Below are positions 63,216 through 64,000 of a stretch of 64,000 nucleotides of DNA, one piece after another. Source of the stretch: Rhodobacteraceae bacterium KLH11 (GTDB lineage: Bacteria; Pseudomonadota; Alphaproteobacteria; Rhodobacterales; Rhodobacteraceae); assembly GCA_000158135.1 (NCBI GenBank), contig DS999531.1, positions 1,103,059 through 1,167,058 on the forward strand, in the 5' to 3' direction. Under the pieces are notes generated by a model that worked only from the letters and a program-made list of their open reading frames with translations, was not told where the DNA came from and searched no databases. Every line of letters starts with the position of its first letter. The first letter of the stretch is position 1. The translations under genes and the position numbers were made by a program.

Positions 63216-64000
63216 GCTGACCAGACGCGATGGAAATGATGTACGGGGCCATGGCCCTGCCCAACATTCAGGCCATCCACCTGCGCGATGGCACCTTGCA
63301 GATAGTCATGCGCTTGCGCCACCGCTTCTTCCAGTCGCAACCCCTTCGCCAAACCCGCGGCAATTGAGGATGACAGGGTGCACCCGGTCCCATGCGTGTT
63401 CCTGGTATTCCGGCGCGGCGCTTTGAATTCAGCGACCAGACCAGAGGTATCAACCAACAGGTCATGGCATATGTCACCGGCACCATGCCCCCCCTTCATC
63501 AGCACCGATTGCGCACCATTCCCGGACAAAGCGATACCTTGCGCGATCATGTCATCCGGGGTGCCCGCAGCGGGCTGATCCAACAAAACAGCGGCCTCCG
63601 GCAGGTTGGGCGTCAGCACCATAGCACGCGGCAACAACACATCCCTGAGCGTCTGCACCGCGTCATCCGCCAGCAATGCATCGCCCGATTTGGCAACCAT
63701 AACCGGGTCAAGCACAACCGGGCCGTCAAATTCGGCAATGGCTTCGGCCACCGTATGAATAATGTCTGGCGTGGCCAACATACCGATCTTTATCGCGCGC
63801 ACGTCCAGATCGCTGAGCACCGCATCAATTTGCGCTGCGATCACGTCGGGTGGAATACCATGCACAGCTGTCACAGCCTGTGTGTTCTGGGCCGTCACCG
63901 CAGTTATGACGCTCGCGCCGTAAACACCTAATGCAGACATTGCTTTGAGATCGGCCTGAATTCCAGCGCCACCACCACTGTCCGACCCCGCAATTGTCAA
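63212..64000 (-). CDS. thiD: Hydroxymethylpyrimidine (phosphate) kinase, 5' end outside window
   Basis: 262 residues visible; the start lies just past the right edge, since ThiD normally has a few residues before LTIAGSDSGGGAGIQADLK. It phosphorylates HMP twice. KIGMLATPDII, the VMVAKSGDALL segment, LMKGGHG and the catalytic Cys in HGTGCTLSSSIAAGLAKG are present. First visible gene of the thi operon; a TPP riboswitch would be further right, outside the window. Confidence 0.94.
   Translation of the reverse strand: MTIAGSDSGGGAGIQADLKAMSALGVYGASVITAVTAQNTQAVTAVHGIPPDVIAAQIDAVLSDLDVRAIKIGMLATPDIIHTVAEAIAEFDGPVVLDPVMVAKSGDALLADDAVQTLRDVLLPRAMVLTPNLPEAAVLLDQPAAGTPDDMIAQGIALSGNGAQSVLMKGGHGAGDICHDLLVDTSGLVAEFKAPRRNTRNTHGTGCTLSSSIAAGLAKGLRLEEAVAQAHDYLQGAIAQVDGLNVGQGHGPVHHFHRVWSA

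Noticed and set aside
62057..64000. TPP riboswitch for the thi operon
   Set aside because: Genes run without gaps to the right edge; the leader of the operon is outside the window.

Overview
The window looks like the chromosome of a roseobacter (Rhodobacteraceae, Ruegeria-like alphaproteobacterium). This is an inference from gene content and order: a DUF2794 protein, argJ-mutT behind a parvulin gene and divergent from secA, a PrtD/PrtE-type type I secretion pair, a thi operon with thiO instead of thiH plus a ThiXYZ-TenA salvage module, and GC-rich codon use. No rRNA and no plasmid or phage replication genes are visible.

Left part (1-19.5 kb): a single 14.8-kb gene on the minus strand encodes a ~4,940-residue acidic RTX protein. 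Its long non-repetitive N-terminal half carries an internal duplication, followed by a hydrophobic segment, several calcium-binding nonapeptide arrays and a beta-helix inserted between arrays. Divergent from it, past a ~1-kb non-coding region, lie an ABC exporter and an HlyD-type adaptor, very probably its secretion apparatus. No TolC is in the window.

19.5-22 kb is an accessory patch beside tRNA-Arg(CCU): three hairpin-containing repeats, a small AT-richer ORF of unknown function, an intact IS3-family element, and two copies of an imperfect 31-bp direct repeat that bracket the ORF and the IS.

22-36.5 kb holds ordinary chromosomal genes in short units: a LacI-type regulator with a YcaQ-family glycosylase; an HpaR-like regulator divergent from an aromatic amino acid decarboxylase; a frameshifted DUF3095 gene; an MFS transporter with a glycosyltransferase; asd with a strong terminator; an orphan secreted or anchored protein; a beta-carbonic anhydrase; a leucyl aminopeptidase with an NlpC/P60 hydrolase; and DUF2794.

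36.5-47 kb contains an Fe3+-type permease and then an eight-gene minus-strand cassette: acyl-CoA synthetase, LivG, LivH, a small two-helix protein, LivM, a periplasmic binding protein, LivF and a PaaK-type ligase. It reads as an 'import then CoA-activate' system for an organic acid.

47-56.6 kb contains a small secreted orphan, mutT-argJ-ppiC, secA, a membrane-anchored protein, a PstS-like/OmpA fusion protein, and radC. 56.6-64 kb is a compact ten-gene thiamine operon, thiD-O-S-G-E-F-Y-tenA-Z-X, with overlapping reading frames. It combines thiazole synthesis, phosphate coupling and pyrimidine salvage; thiD runs off the right edge, so any TPP riboswitch lies outside the window.
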